Positions 16,964 to 24,981 of a stretch of DNA of 64,000 bases are shown in pieces. Positions within the stretch are counted from its first letter, which is position 1. Every line of letters begins with the position of its first letter. The notes beneath the pieces were generated by a model, which searched no databases, was not told the origin of the DNA, and saw only the letters and a list, made by a program, of their open reading frames with translations. Source of the stretch: Kribbella antiqua (GTDB lineage: Bacteria > Actinomycetota > Actinomycetes > Propionibacteriales > Kribbellaceae). A program made the translations under genes and the position numbers. The stretch lies in contig NZ_SLWR01000011.1 in the NCBI RefSeq assembly GCF_004345665.1, forward strand, positions 62,001 through 126,000, in the 5' to 3' direction.

Positions 16964-17956
16964 GTGAGCACTACACCGGTGAAGGTGGCCGTTACCGGGG
17001 CCGCCGGCCAGATCGGCTACAGCCTGCTGTTCCGGATCGCGAGCGGAGCCCTGCTCGGCCCCGACACGCCGGTCGAGCTGCGGCTGCTGGAGATCACCCC
17101 GGCGCTGAAGGCGCTCGAGGGCGTCGTGATGGAGCTCGACGACAGCGCCTTCCCGACGCTGGCCGGCGTCGAGATCGGCGACGACCCGAACGTCATCTTC
17201 GACGGTGCGAACGTCGCGCTGCTGGTGGGCGCGCGGCCGCGGACCAAGGGGATGGAGCGCGGCGACCTGCTGGAGGCGAACGGCGCGATCTTCACCGTCC
17301 AGGGCAAGGCGCTGAACGACCACGCCGCGGACGACATCCGGATCACCGTCACCGGCAACCCGGCCAACACCAACGCGCTGATCGCGAAGAGCAACGCGCC
17401 GGACATCCCGGCCGAGCGGTTCTCCGCGCTGACCCGGCTGGACCACAACCGCGCGCTCGCGCAGCTGGCGAAGAAGACCGGCACCCACGTCACCGACCTG
17501 AAGAAGGTCACCATCTGGGGCAACCACTCCGCGACCCAGTACCCGGACATCTTCCACGCCGAGGTGGCCGGCAAGAACGCCGCCGAGGTCGTGAACGACC
17601 AGGACTGGCTGGAGAACGACTTCATCCCGACCGTGCAGAAGCGCGGCGCGGCGATCATCGAGGCCCGCGGCGCGTCCTCGGCGGCGTCCGCGGCGGCGGC
17701 GACCATCGACCACACCCGCGACTGGCTGCGCGGCTCCGCCGACGGCGACTGGCTGTCGATGGCGGTCGTCTCGGACGGCTCGTACGGCGTACCCGAGGGG
17801 CTGATCTCCTCCTTCCCGGTCACCACCAAGGACGGCAACTGGGAAATCGTCCAGGGCCTGGAGATCAACGACTTCTCCCGCACCCGCATCGACACCAGCA
17901 CCGCCGAACTCGGCGAAGAACGCGACGCAGTCCAGGCCCTCGGCCTCCTTGGCTGA
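16964..17956 (+). CDS. mdh: Malate dehydrogenase
   Basis: The 330-residue NAD-dependent enzyme interconverts malate and oxaloacetate in the TCA cycle. Visible motifs: VTGAAGQIGYSLLFRIASG (nucleotide loop), GARPRTKGMERGDLL (substrate-binding loop arginines), TGNPANTNALI and the catalytic IWGNHSATQYPD histidine near residue 187. It belongs to the cytosolic-MDH-like branch usual in actinobacteria. GTG at 16964 with GAGGAG 7 nt upstream is the start. A strong terminator follows at 17986. In many actinobacteria mdh directly follows folD-DUF3017; here they are 11 kb apart. Confidence 0.95.
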   Translation: MSTTPVKVAVTGAAGQIGYSLLFRIASGALLGPDTPVELRLLEITPALKALEGVVMELDDSAFPTLAGVEIGDDPNVIFDGANVALLVGARPRTKGMERGDLLEANGAIFTVQGKALNDHAADDIRITVTGNPANTNALIAKSNAPDIPAERFSALTRLDHNRALAQLAKKTGTHVTDLKKVTIWGNHSATQYPDIFHAEVAGKNAAEVVNDQDWLENDFIPTVQKRGAAIIEARGASSAASAAAATIDHTRDWLRGSADGDWLSMAVVSDGSYGVPEGLISSFPVTTKDGNWEIVQGLEINDFSRTRIDTSTAELGEERDAVQALGLLG

Positions 17957-17985
17957 CCTCAGCCCGAAGGCGCCTAGTACTCCAA

Positions 17986-18018
17986 CCGCCGTCCCCGGGC
18001 TAAGCCCAGGGGCGGCGG
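17986..18018 (+). terminator. Terminator downstream of mdh
   Basis: A 15-bp near-perfect stem (17986-18000 with 18004-18018) closes on a 3-nt TAA loop and is followed shortly by GTTCGTTTT. It is the clearest intrinsic terminator in this part of the window. Confidence 0.75.
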
Positions 18019-18055
18019 GTTCGTTTTACCGGTCCGAGGTCGCGTTCACAGGTCC

Positions 18056-18071
18056 CTGCCCTTCCGGGCAG
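18056..18071. terminator. Hairpin between mdh and the solute-binding-like gene
   Basis: CTGCCC and GGGCAG arms around TTCC lie 2 bp beyond the stop of the minus-strand gene at 18073, a likely terminator for that transcript. Confidence 0.5.
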
Positions 18072-18072
18072 C

Positions 18073-18777
18073 TCAGGCGGGCGGGGCGACAGCCGCGTCG
18101 GGCTGGTGGGAGCGCGCCAGGGAGTCGGCGATGAAGCCGGTCGATTTGAGGTCTTCGACGAGGGAGTGCAGGTAGTCGACGGTTTCGGCGCTGCGGTCCT
18201 TGGTTGTCCCGACCGCCTGCTGGATCTGCATGAAGCGCTCGTCGATCAGCCGGAATTCGGGGTGCTCGGCAACAAACCGGGTGATCGGCTGGCGGATGCC
18301 GGCGGCAACCTCGAGTCCCTCATCTTTGAATACATCCACGCCTTCGTCTCCGCGGACGACGGTCGCGTGCTGCAGCGTCCGGGTCAGATAGAGGTCGTAC
18401 GCCGACCCGCGCTTCACCCCCACCCGTACGCCCGGCTGGTCCACGTCCGCGACAGTCGAGAAAGCCGACTCACGCCGTACGGCGAAAACGCCCTCGATGA
18501 TCACGTACGGCGCGGTGAAGGCCACCTCATCAGCCCGGGCCGGGTCGATCGCGAGGAAGCAGATGTCCGCCTGGCCACTCGTCATCGCCTCGAACGACTT
18601 CCGCGCGGCGTCGAAGCAGACGAACTCCACCGGCAGCTCGAGCCGCCGGCCGATCTCGCGAGCGATGTCGACAGCCACGCCGGCCGGCTCCTCCGGCGTG
18701 CCCTGCGCGAGCACCGGATTGCCGAGGTTGATGGATGCCCGCAGTACGCCGCTCGGCGCCAAGTCCTCACGAATCAC
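18073..18777 (-). CDS. Solute-binding-protein-like (SBP_bac_3) protein without signal peptide
   Basis: The 234-residue protein matches family-3 amino-acid/opine binding proteins: GVLRASINLGNPVLAQ, VAVDIAREIGRRLELPVEFV, SGQADICFLAIDPARADEVA, FTAPYVIIEGVFAVRRES and VGVKRGSAYDLYLTRTL. It has no signal peptide, lipobox or transmembrane helix, and starts straight into the first lobe, so it should stay in the cytoplasm. It begins 10 bp after the LysR gene stop and is probably cotranscribed. No permease or ATPase is nearby. Possible roles are intracellular ligand sensing or an enzyme of the cyclohexadienyl-dehydratase-like branch; both are inference. Confidence 0.75.
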   Translation of the reverse strand: MIREDLAPSGVLRASINLGNPVLAQGTPEEPAGVAVDIAREIGRRLELPVEFVCFDAARKSFEAMTSGQADICFLAIDPARADEVAFTAPYVIIEGVFAVRRESAFSTVADVDQPGVRVGVKRGSAYDLYLTRTLQHATVVRGDEGVDVFKDEGLEVAAGIRQPITRFVAEHPEFRLIDERFMQIQQAVGTTKDRSAETVDYLHSLVEDLKSTGFIADSLARSHQPDAAVAPPA

Positions 18778-18787
18778 ACGGGCGACC

Positions 18788-19651
18788 CTACTTCAGCAGG
18801 GATTCGGCGTACTTGCGGAAGTCCACGACCAGCCGGCTCCGGTCGCCCGCACGAGTCGCCAGTACGACGTGACTCGGCTCCACGCCCTCCAGCGCGATCG
18901 CACACAGGTCAGGCCGAAGGCGCTCCCGCACGGCCCCCGGCGCGATGGCGACACACTCGCCGGCGGCGATCAGTTCCAGCTTGTCCTCGATGTCCTTCAC
19001 CGCGGGCCCGTCGGGCGCAGGTCGTCCGTCGGGGCGGGGATCGATTCGCCAGAAGGTATTCCACGCCGCATCCGGCAGCCGCGGCAGCGGTTCGTCGACG
19101 ATGTCGTCGAGGGTAACGATTTCCTTGCCGGCCAGGCGGTGATCGAGCGACACCACGAGCACCCGCGGTTCGTCGTACAGGATGGACACCTGGAGCTGAT
19201 CTGTTGCGAACGGCAACCGAGCGACGACCGCATCGACCCGATGCTCGAGCAACGCCGAGCGTGGCTCGTTCCACGCGATGTGGATGGTCTGTACGTCGGC
19301 CTCCGGGTGGCGGCGTCGCAGTTCGCGCGTGGCCGGCGTGACGATCAGGCTGGTCGTGTACCCGATGGTGATGCGACTCGGCTCGGCGGCAGCCCGGGTG
19401 GTTGCCGCGGCCTCTGCGGCCGATCGCAGCAGCGCCTGAGCTTGCGGCAGGAACACCGCACCGGCCTCGGAGAGCCGGCTGCCTTGCGGGGTGCGATCGA
19501 GGAGCCGCGCGCCCAACTGCTGCTCCAGGCTGCGGATCTGACGGCTCAGCGACGGCTGCGTGACATGCAAAGCCTCGGCGGCGCGGCCGAAGTGCTGATG
19601 CTCGGCGACCATGGTGAAGTACCGCACCAGTCGCAGGTCGAGGTCAGGCAT
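18788..19651 (-). CDS. LysR-family transcriptional regulator
   Basis: The 287-residue protein has the LysR helix-turn-helix (LRLVRYFTMVAEHQHFGRAA, EALHVTQPSLSRQIRSLEQQ) and a two-lobed effector domain (ITIGYTTSLIVTPATRELRR and following). The start was set at ATG 19651 (MPDLDLRLVRYF); an in-frame ATG at 19663 adds four residues. It is divergent from the SDR gene at 19770, the usual arrangement for a LysR target, and is followed 10 bp later by the cytoplasmic solute-binding-like gene. Effector unknown. Confidence 0.9.
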   Translation of the reverse strand: MPDLDLRLVRYFTMVAEHQHFGRAAEALHVTQPSLSRQIRSLEQQLGARLLDRTPQGSRLSEAGAVFLPQAQALLRSAAEAAATTRAAAEPSRITIGYTTSLIVTPATRELRRRHPEADVQTIHIAWNEPRSALLEHRVDAVVARLPFATDQLQVSILYDEPRVLVVSLDHRLAGKEIVTLDDIVDEPLPRLPDAAWNTFWRIDPRPDGRPAPDGPAVKDIEDKLELIAAGECVAIAPGAVRERLRPDLCAIALEGVEPSHVVLATRAGDRSRLVVDFRKYAESLLK

Positions 19652-19769
19652 ACAGACCAGCATATGACCTGCGGTGATGCCTGAAACGTATTGCCCGATA
19701 CGAAACAAGCTTTGGAATCTGCCCGCTGCCCGGCCGGACGATGGAGACCCCCAACCCAGGAGTGAATGC

Positions 19770-20666
19770 ATGCGCGTTTTCGTCACCGGCGCGACCGGCT
19801 TCGTCGGCTCGGCCGTCGTCCGCGAACTCATCGGCGCCGGCCACCTCGTCACCGGTCTGGCCCGCTCGGACCAGGGCGCTACGTCGCTCACAGCCGTCGG
19901 CGCCGACGTCCACCGCGGTGACCTCCACGACCTCGACAGCCTCCGTACGGCGGCCGCCGCGGCCGACGGCGTGATCCACACCGCCTTCATCCACGACTTC
20001 GCCAACTTCCCGGCCTCGGTCGAGACGGATCGGCACGCCATCGAGACCCTCGGCGACGCCCTCGCCGGTTCTGATCGCCCGCTCATCGTCACATCCGCCA
20101 CCGGCCTGGTCTCCGGCGCCGGTGTCGCCACCGAGAACAGCCGGCCCAATTCGGACTTCCACGTCGTATCCCGCTACGCCAACGAAGGACTGGCCCTCTC
20201 GTACGTCGATCGCGGCGTACGGGTGTCGGTACTGCGTCTCCCACCGTCGACCCACGGCGAAGGCGACCACGCCTTCGTCCCCGGTCTCATCGACATCGCC
20301 CGCACTACCGGCGTCTCGGCGTACCCGGGAGATGGCTCGAATCGTTGGGCCGCCGTCCATCGCCTCGACGCCGCGCAGCTCTACCGGCTCGCGCTGGAAG
20401 CACCGGCGGGTTCGAAGCTGCACGCGGTCGCCGAGGAAGGTATCTCACTCCGCGACCTCGCCGAAGTCATCGGCCGTCACCTCAAGGTCCCGATCATGTC
20501 AGCAGATGCTGACCACTTCGGCTGGCTCGGCGGCTTCGCGACCGCCGACATGCCCGCGACCAGCACGATCACCGCGGAGCTCCTCGACTGGCATCCCACC
20601 CAGCCCGGCCTGATCGCGGACCTCGAGAAAGGCCACTACTTCGGAACCAGTAGGAAACTTTCCTGA
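19770..20666 (+). CDS. NAD-dependent epimerase/dehydratase (atypical SDR)
   Basis: The 298-residue protein opens with the extended-SDR nucleotide motif VTGATGFVGSAVVREL. DLHDLDSL and HTAFIHDF follow. The usual YxxxK is altered: the region after TSATGL reads VVSRYANEGLAL, with Tyr but no Lys three residues on. This matches atypical SDRs (SDR_a family) that act as NAD(P)H-binding reductases. Start at ATG 19770 has CAGGAG 7 nt upstream. It is divergent from the LysR gene and may be its target. Confidence 0.85.
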   Translation: MRVFVTGATGFVGSAVVRELIGAGHLVTGLARSDQGATSLTAVGADVHRGDLHDLDSLRTAAAAADGVIHTAFIHDFANFPASVETDRHAIETLGDALAGSDRPLIVTSATGLVSGAGVATENSRPNSDFHVVSRYANEGLALSYVDRGVRVSVLRLPPSTHGEGDHAFVPGLIDIARTTGVSAYPGDGSNRWAAVHRLDAAQLYRLALEAPAGSKLHAVAEEGISLRDLAEVIGRHLKVPIMSADADHFGWLGGFATADMPATSTITAELLDWHPTQPGLIADLEKGHYFGTSRKLS

Positions 20667-20707
20667 CGATCTTTCGGCAGAGTCATTGCTTAAATCGTCG
20701 GAAGAGC

Positions 20708-20713
20708 TCTAGA
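20708..20713 (+). promoter_or_regulatory. TCTAGA core upstream of chitinase (possible weak DasR-like site or -10)
   Basis: TCTAGA within AGCTCTAGAGT resembles the palindromic core of DasR sites that control chitinases in Streptomyces, but the flanks (GC/GT rather than GG/CC) do not match well. TAGAGT in the same place could equally be a -10 element. Confidence 0.2.
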
Positions 20714-20755
20714 GTCGGCGCCACTTGTTTCCTGAACCGCCCGATGGGGAGTCAG

Positions 20756-22021
20756 ATGAAGCGTCGGAGTGTGGGGTTGCTGGTGGCGGCCGCGACGGTA
20801 ATGGCGGGGTTGACCGCCGTACCGGCCGAAGCGCACAGCAGCAAGCGCGTGGTGGGGTACTACACCAACTGGAGTGGGTACGACCGGAATTTCCTGGTCA
20901 ACGATCTGGCCAAGAACGGGACGGCTGCACGGCTGACCCAGCTGAACTACGCGTTCGGGTTCGTCGACGAGCACGGCAACTGCCTGAGCAGCGATCCGTG
21001 GGCCGACTACCAACGGCCGTTCACCGCCGAGCAAAGTGTCAGCGGCAAGGCCGACGCTCCGGGTCAGGCACTGAACGGCAACCTCAATCAGCTCAAGCAG
21101 CTGAAGCAGAAGTTCCCTGGCCTGCGGATCAGCATCTCGCTCGGCGGGTGGACCGGTTCGAAGTACTTCTCCGACGCGGCGCTCACGGCGGCGTCGCGGG
21201 CCGCGCACGTGAAGTCGTGCCTGGACCTGTGGCTGAAAGGCAACCTTCCCGGCCTGCCCGCGGGTGCCGCGAAGGGCGTCTTCGACGGGGTCGACCTGGA
21301 CTGGGAATGGCCTGGTAGCGGAGGCAATCCAGGCAACGTGATCCGACCGGAGGACAAGCAGAACTTCACCGCGCTGGTGCACGAGTACCGCAAGCAGCTC
21401 GACAAGCTGTCGTGGCCCGGTCGCTACAACCTGACCGCGTTCCTGCCGGCTGATCCCGAGCAGATCGACAACGGGTTCGAGGTCAAGAAGCTGTTCAAAG
21501 ACCTGACCTTCGGTACGACGCAGGGCTACGACTACCACGGGTCGTGGGACCCGATCACCAACCAGCAGTCCGCGATCGACGGTCCGGCCGGCGATCCGAC
21601 CACACCCGAGTTCAGCTCGCAGGTGACGATCGACGCCTACCTGTCCCGGGGTGCGCCGCGGAGCCAGCTGGTGATGGGCGTGCCGTTCTACTCGCGCGGC
21701 TGGACCGGCGTGACGAACCAGAACAACGGCCTGTTCCAGCCGGCCACCGGTCCCGCGCCGGCGACGTACGAAGCCGGCTACGAGGACTACCGGCTGCTCA
21801 AGGCGAAACTGTCCGGCTTCACCGTCTACCGGGACAACACCGCGGGGTTCGCCTGGTTGTTCGACGGTACGACGTTCTGGACCTGGGACGACCCGGTCGA
21901 GATGAAGCGCAAGGCGCAGTACATCTCGCAGCGGGAGCTGGGCGGCGCGATGATCTGGTCACTCGACGGTGACACCGAAAATGGTGAGCTGATCGCGGCG
22001 TTGCACCGTAACCTTCACTGA
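20756..22021 (+). CDS. Secreted GH18 chitinase
   Basis: The 421-residue protein begins with a signal peptide (MKRRSVGLLVAAATVMAGLT, cleavage near AEA-HS). The GH18 barrel shows VVGYYTNWSGYDRNF, RISISLGGWTGSKYFS (SxGG motif) and the catalytic FDGVDLDWEWPGSGG, matching DxxDxDxE with the general-acid glutamate. Later QGYDYHGSWDP and GAMIWSLDGD complete the site. It should hydrolyse chitin or chitooligosaccharides outside the cell; no carbohydrate-binding or fibronectin module is fused. The start at 20756 was preferred because the earlier ATG at 20744 overlaps the ribosome binding site GGGGAG. Confidence 0.93.
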   Translation: MKRRSVGLLVAAATVMAGLTAVPAEAHSSKRVVGYYTNWSGYDRNFLVNDLAKNGTAARLTQLNYAFGFVDEHGNCLSSDPWADYQRPFTAEQSVSGKADAPGQALNGNLNQLKQLKQKFPGLRISISLGGWTGSKYFSDAALTAASRAAHVKSCLDLWLKGNLPGLPAGAAKGVFDGVDLDWEWPGSGGNPGNVIRPEDKQNFTALVHEYRKQLDKLSWPGRYNLTAFLPADPEQIDNGFEVKKLFKDLTFGTTQGYDYHGSWDPITNQQSAIDGPAGDPTTPEFSSQVTIDAYLSRGAPRSQLVMGVPFYSRGWTGVTNQNNGLFQPATGPAPATYEAGYEDYRLLKAKLSGFTVYRDNTAGFAWLFDGTTFWTWDDPVEMKRKAQYISQRELGGAMIWSLDGDTENGELIAALHRNLH

Positions 22022-22657
22022 GTGGACCTGAATGCTCTGCTGGACCGGTTCGGCGCGGACAGTGCCGAACCGGTCCATGTCGGCTGCTCCGAGGCGACCG
22101 TCGTACGGCTGGAGCGGGGCCGGGAACGGCTGTATTACAAGGCTGGTGCGGTGATCGACCGGGAGGCTGATCGGCTCTCGTGGCTGAGCGGGACGGGGTT
22201 CCCGTGTCCACAGGTGGTTGATCGAGGCAACAACTGGATGCTGACCACGGAGCTGCCCGGCCGGGACGCGTCCCAACCGTGGCCCGCCGCCGATCGGCCC
22301 GCCGTACTGACTGCGATCGCCGATGGTCTGAAAGCCCTGCACCAGCTGACAGAGTGTCCGTTCACCTCGCCATTCCCCGGCAAGCCGCAAGCTGTGACGC
22401 ATGGCGACTACGCGGCTCCCAACGTCTTCATCGACCCGGAGACCCTGCGCTTCACCGGCATGCTCGACGTCAGCCGGCTCGGCATCGGCGACCGCTACAC
22501 CGACCTCGCCCTGATGTACAAGAGCCTGTCCGGCACCCTCAATCCCCAGTACGGCGGCCCGCCCGCGGCCCGTCGGTTCGTCGAGGCGTACGGCGGCAAC
22601 CCCGACGACCCACGCATCCCGTACTACATCGACCTGGACGACTCCGACGACTTCTGA
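22022..22657 (+). CDS. Aminoglycoside-phosphotransferase-like kinase
   Basis: The 211-residue protein keeps the APH C-lobe: VTHGDYAAPNVFIDPETL (Brenner-type HGDxxxxN catalytic loop near 125) and GMLDVSRLGIGDRYTDLALM (the metal-binding Asp in LDVSRLG). The N-lobe is short but contains a lysine-bearing strand (RLYYKAGAVIDREADRL). At 211 residues it is about 50 shorter than classical APH(3') enzymes, so drug resistance should not be assumed. GTG follows the chitinase stop with no spacer, so it is probably cotranscribed. The 3' end overlaps the converging regulator by 34 bp. Confidence 0.75.
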   Translation: MDLNALLDRFGADSAEPVHVGCSEATVVRLERGRERLYYKAGAVIDREADRLSWLSGTGFPCPQVVDRGNNWMLTTELPGRDASQPWPAADRPAVLTAIADGLKALHQLTECPFTSPFPGKPQAVTHGDYAAPNVFIDPETLRFTGMLDVSRLGIGDRYTDLALMYKSLSGTLNPQYGGPPAARRFVEAYGGNPDDPRIPYYIDLDDSDDF

Positions 22658-23577
22658 GCCCGGAAGGCGCGGCGGTAGGCGCTCGGCGTCGTCCGTAGGG
22701 CCGCATGGAAGCGGCGGCGAAGATTGGTCGCCGACGACAACCCGACGCGGACAGCAATCGTTTCCACTGGCAGGTCGGTCTCCTCCAGCAGAGCACGGCA
22801 TTTCGCGATGCGTTGCGCGAGCAACCATTGGCCGGGCGCTTGGCCGAGCTGTTCAGCGAACCGGCGGGCCAGGGTCCGCGGCGAGACATTGATCCGTGCG
22901 GCCAGGTCGTCGAGCGTGATCGGCTCGGCGAGATGCCGCGTCGCCCAGTCGAGCAACGTTCCGAGTGACTCGGTCGGCTGAGCTTCCTCGATCTTGTACT
23001 GGACCTGACCACCCTCGCGATGCGGCGGCATCACCATCCCCCGGGCGACCTGAGCGGCGTACGCGGCGCCGTGATCGTTGCGAACCAGTTGCAGACAGAG
23101 ATCGATCCCTGTCCCCGACCCGGCGCTCGTGGCGATGTCGCCGTGGTCGATGTAGAGGACGTCCGGATCGACCAGGACGGCGGGATACCGGCGCTGGAGC
23201 TCGTCGGCATACCGCCAATGTGTCGTCGCGCGGCGGCCGTCCAGCAAGCCGGTCGCGGCCAGCGCGGCCGCACCCGAGCAGATACTCACCAGCCTCGCCC
23301 CACGCCGATGCGCCCGTACCAACGCCCGTACGACGGCAGGCGACGGCTCGGACCCGATCGGCAACCAGCCCGGTACGACGATCGTGTCGGCGCGATCGAG
23401 CGCCCGCAGCCCGGACCGCACCAGCATCGTGAAGCCCTCGGTGGTCCGGATCGCGCCCGGCCGCTCGGTGCACACGCTGAACCGGTACCGATCGGCGCGG
23501 AACACCGCCGCCGCACAGCCCAGCTCGAAGCTCGCCTGCGGCCCGGTCACCAGTGCGACGACGCGATGCGGCTGCAT
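22624..23577 (-). CDS. GATase-1-like/AraC-family transcriptional regulator
   Basis: The 317-residue protein has a DJ-1/PfpI-like N-domain (VVALVTGPQASFELGCAAAV, TIVVPGW, RLVSICSGAAALAATGLLDG with a cysteine at the elbow) and a C-terminal AraC domain (PITLDDLAARINVSPRTLAR, VETIAVRVGLSSATNLRRRF). It is a distant paralog of the regulator at 11517-12461; here the elbow cysteine (ICSGA) is kept. Start at ATG 23577 (MQPHRVVALV). It is divergent from the cupin gene at 23637 with a 59-bp gap that would hold both promoters. Confidence 0.87.
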   Translation of the reverse strand: MQPHRVVALVTGPQASFELGCAAAVFRADRYRFSVCTERPGAIRTTEGFTMLVRSGLRALDRADTIVVPGWLPIGSEPSPAVVRALVRAHRRGARLVSICSGAAALAATGLLDGRRATTHWRYADELQRRYPAVLVDPDVLYIDHGDIATSAGSGTGIDLCLQLVRNDHGAAYAAQVARGMVMPPHREGGQVQYKIEEAQPTESLGTLLDWATRHLAEPITLDDLAARINVSPRTLARRFAEQLGQAPGQWLLAQRIAKCRALLEETDLPVETIAVRVGLSSATNLRRRFHAALRTTPSAYRRAFRAQKSSESSRSM

Positions 23578-23636
23578 GGCATAAAAGTACCCGACCACGA
23601 CTATCCAGACACTGTGGGAAAGCCTGTGGACAACCC

Positions 23637-23963
23637 ATGATCGAAGGCATGCAGAACTACGAATTCAGCTCGGCGGCCGACGTGCCGGTCCGTGAACTCT
23701 TCCCCGGCATCCGCCTTCGCTCGCTCTGGAAAGGATCGGCCGGCGCAACGGCGCACGTCCTCGAAATGGACCCCGGCTCGTGCTGGGAAGGCATCGATGT
23801 CCACGAACCGGGACCGGAGGAGGTGTACGTCGTCGACGGCGTCTTCAACGATGGGATCCGCGACTACCCGGCCGGTTCGTTCATCCACGCCCCGGCCGGG
23901 TCGTCACACGTACCGCAGTCGGAACAGGGCTGCACCCTGTTCCTCTTCTACCCCGAGGGCTGA
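23637..23963 (+). CDS. Small cupin (ChrR-like) protein
   Basis: The 108-residue single-domain protein contains LFPGIRLRSLWKG, DVHEPGPEEVYVVDGVFNDG and AGSFIHAPAGSSHVPQSEQG, matching the ChrR cupin fold with His and Glu ligands for a metal. It lacks the anti-sigma half of ChrR, so it is likely a stand-alone metal-binding enzyme or oxidative-stress protein. Start ATG 23637 gives MIEGMQNYEF. It is divergent from the AraC-type regulator, which may control it, and overlaps the converging beta-propeller gene by 16 bp. Confidence 0.75.
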   Translation: MIEGMQNYEFSSAADVPVRELFPGIRLRSLWKGSAGATAHVLEMDPGSCWEGIDVHEPGPEEVYVVDGVFNDGIRDYPAGSFIHAPAGSSHVPQSEQGCTLFLFYPEG

Positions 23964-24904
23964 TCAGGCTTGCGGATCTGAACCACGTCGAAGTCGGTGC
24001 CCTTCGGCGCACCCGGTCCGAACGGTGGCGGGAAGCCGAGGTCGAAGCGAGCGTTGACCAGCGCAAGCCGGTCGCCGCTCTTTGCGACGGCTGTTGGGAC
24101 TCGGAACAACTTGCTGGTGACCGTCGCAGTGATCCGGCCGCGGGTCAGGTCCGGGCTGAGCTTGATCTTGACCAGGCGATTGGCGAAGTTCTCCACCACC
24201 CACAGGATTCTGCCGTCGAGCAGGATGCCGTCCGGCGTACCGGGTGTGAGCGCCCCACCGGTCACCGTGATGGTCCGGCTGGAGCCGGTGCGCGGATTGA
24301 CCAAGTACAGCTCGGCCCGCGACGAGTGACCGAGGATCAGCACTTTGCCGTTGCTTGGAGCGGCGATGCCGTTCAGGTTGGGGAAGGCCCCCATGACCGC
24401 CGCGGGTCCAGTGAGCGGGATCGTCTTCGGCGCACCGATCCGGCCGTGCTTGCCGATCGGGATCTTGTAGATCACCGGGTTGAACGTGTCGGTGAAGTAC
24501 GCCGCGTGGTTGGTCACCATGACATCGTTGATCAAGGAGTTGCCGCTGGAGTTGAGCACCAGATCCTTGATCGTCTTGCCGTTGCGGGTGCTGTAGACGT
24601 AGGCGTGACCAGTCGGGCCGCCGGCGACCCAGAGCCGTTTGGCGGACGGTTCGACCTTCATCCCGGTAGCCGAGCGCCCCGGCGGTGCGTCGACGAAGAT
24701 CGCACCCTTGCCGGTGCGCAGGCTGCCGCGGAAGATGTCACCGGTGGTGAGCGATCCGGCGTAGAACGTGTTCCGCGGCCCGCTGGCGATCCCTTCGGGC
24801 GCGAAGTCGACCGGCAACGGAATCGATGCCGGGAAGGGTATGCCTGCGGCGACTGTCAGTGCCACCGCGGACACGATGAGCGCAAGTTTCCTGAAGTACG
24901 ACAT
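23948..24904 (-). CDS. Secreted SMP-30/gluconolactonase-like beta-propeller protein
   Basis: The 318-residue protein has a signal peptide (MSYFRKLALIVSAVALTVAA). Propeller-type repeats follow (PEGIASGPRNTFYAGSLTTG, SLINDVMVTNHAAYFTDTFN, PNLNGIAAPSNGKVLILGHS, PDGILLDGRILWVVENFANR). The spacing of NDV, NGI and PDGI matches SMP-30/strictosidine-synthase-like proteins, which often bind Ca2+ and hydrolyse lactones; activity is unproven. AGGGGGC lies before the ATG at 24904, which rules out the longer frame to 24973. The gene follows the pirin gene on the same strand after 77 bp. Confidence 0.8.
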   Translation of the reverse strand: MSYFRKLALIVSAVALTVAAGIPFPASIPLPVDFAPEGIASGPRNTFYAGSLTTGDIFRGSLRTGKGAIFVDAPPGRSATGMKVEPSAKRLWVAGGPTGHAYVYSTRNGKTIKDLVLNSSGNSLINDVMVTNHAAYFTDTFNPVIYKIPIGKHGRIGAPKTIPLTGPAAVMGAFPNLNGIAAPSNGKVLILGHSSRAELYLVNPRTGSSRTITVTGGALTPGTPDGILLDGRILWVVENFANRLVKIKLSPDLTRGRITATVTSKLFRVPTAVAKSGDRLALVNARFDLGFPPPFGPGAPKGTDFDVVQIRKPDQPSG

Positions 24905-24981
24905 GATGCCCCCTGCAACTTTCCCCGAAATCCCCTTGTTGTGAAGGTAGATCCGGGTTCGGGAGCTGTCCATGCCTCGAA

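Noticed and set aside
20700..20720. Strong DasR operator at the chitinase gene
   Set aside because: Only the TCTAGA core matches; flanking positions differ from the known consensus, so it is listed only as a weak possibility.
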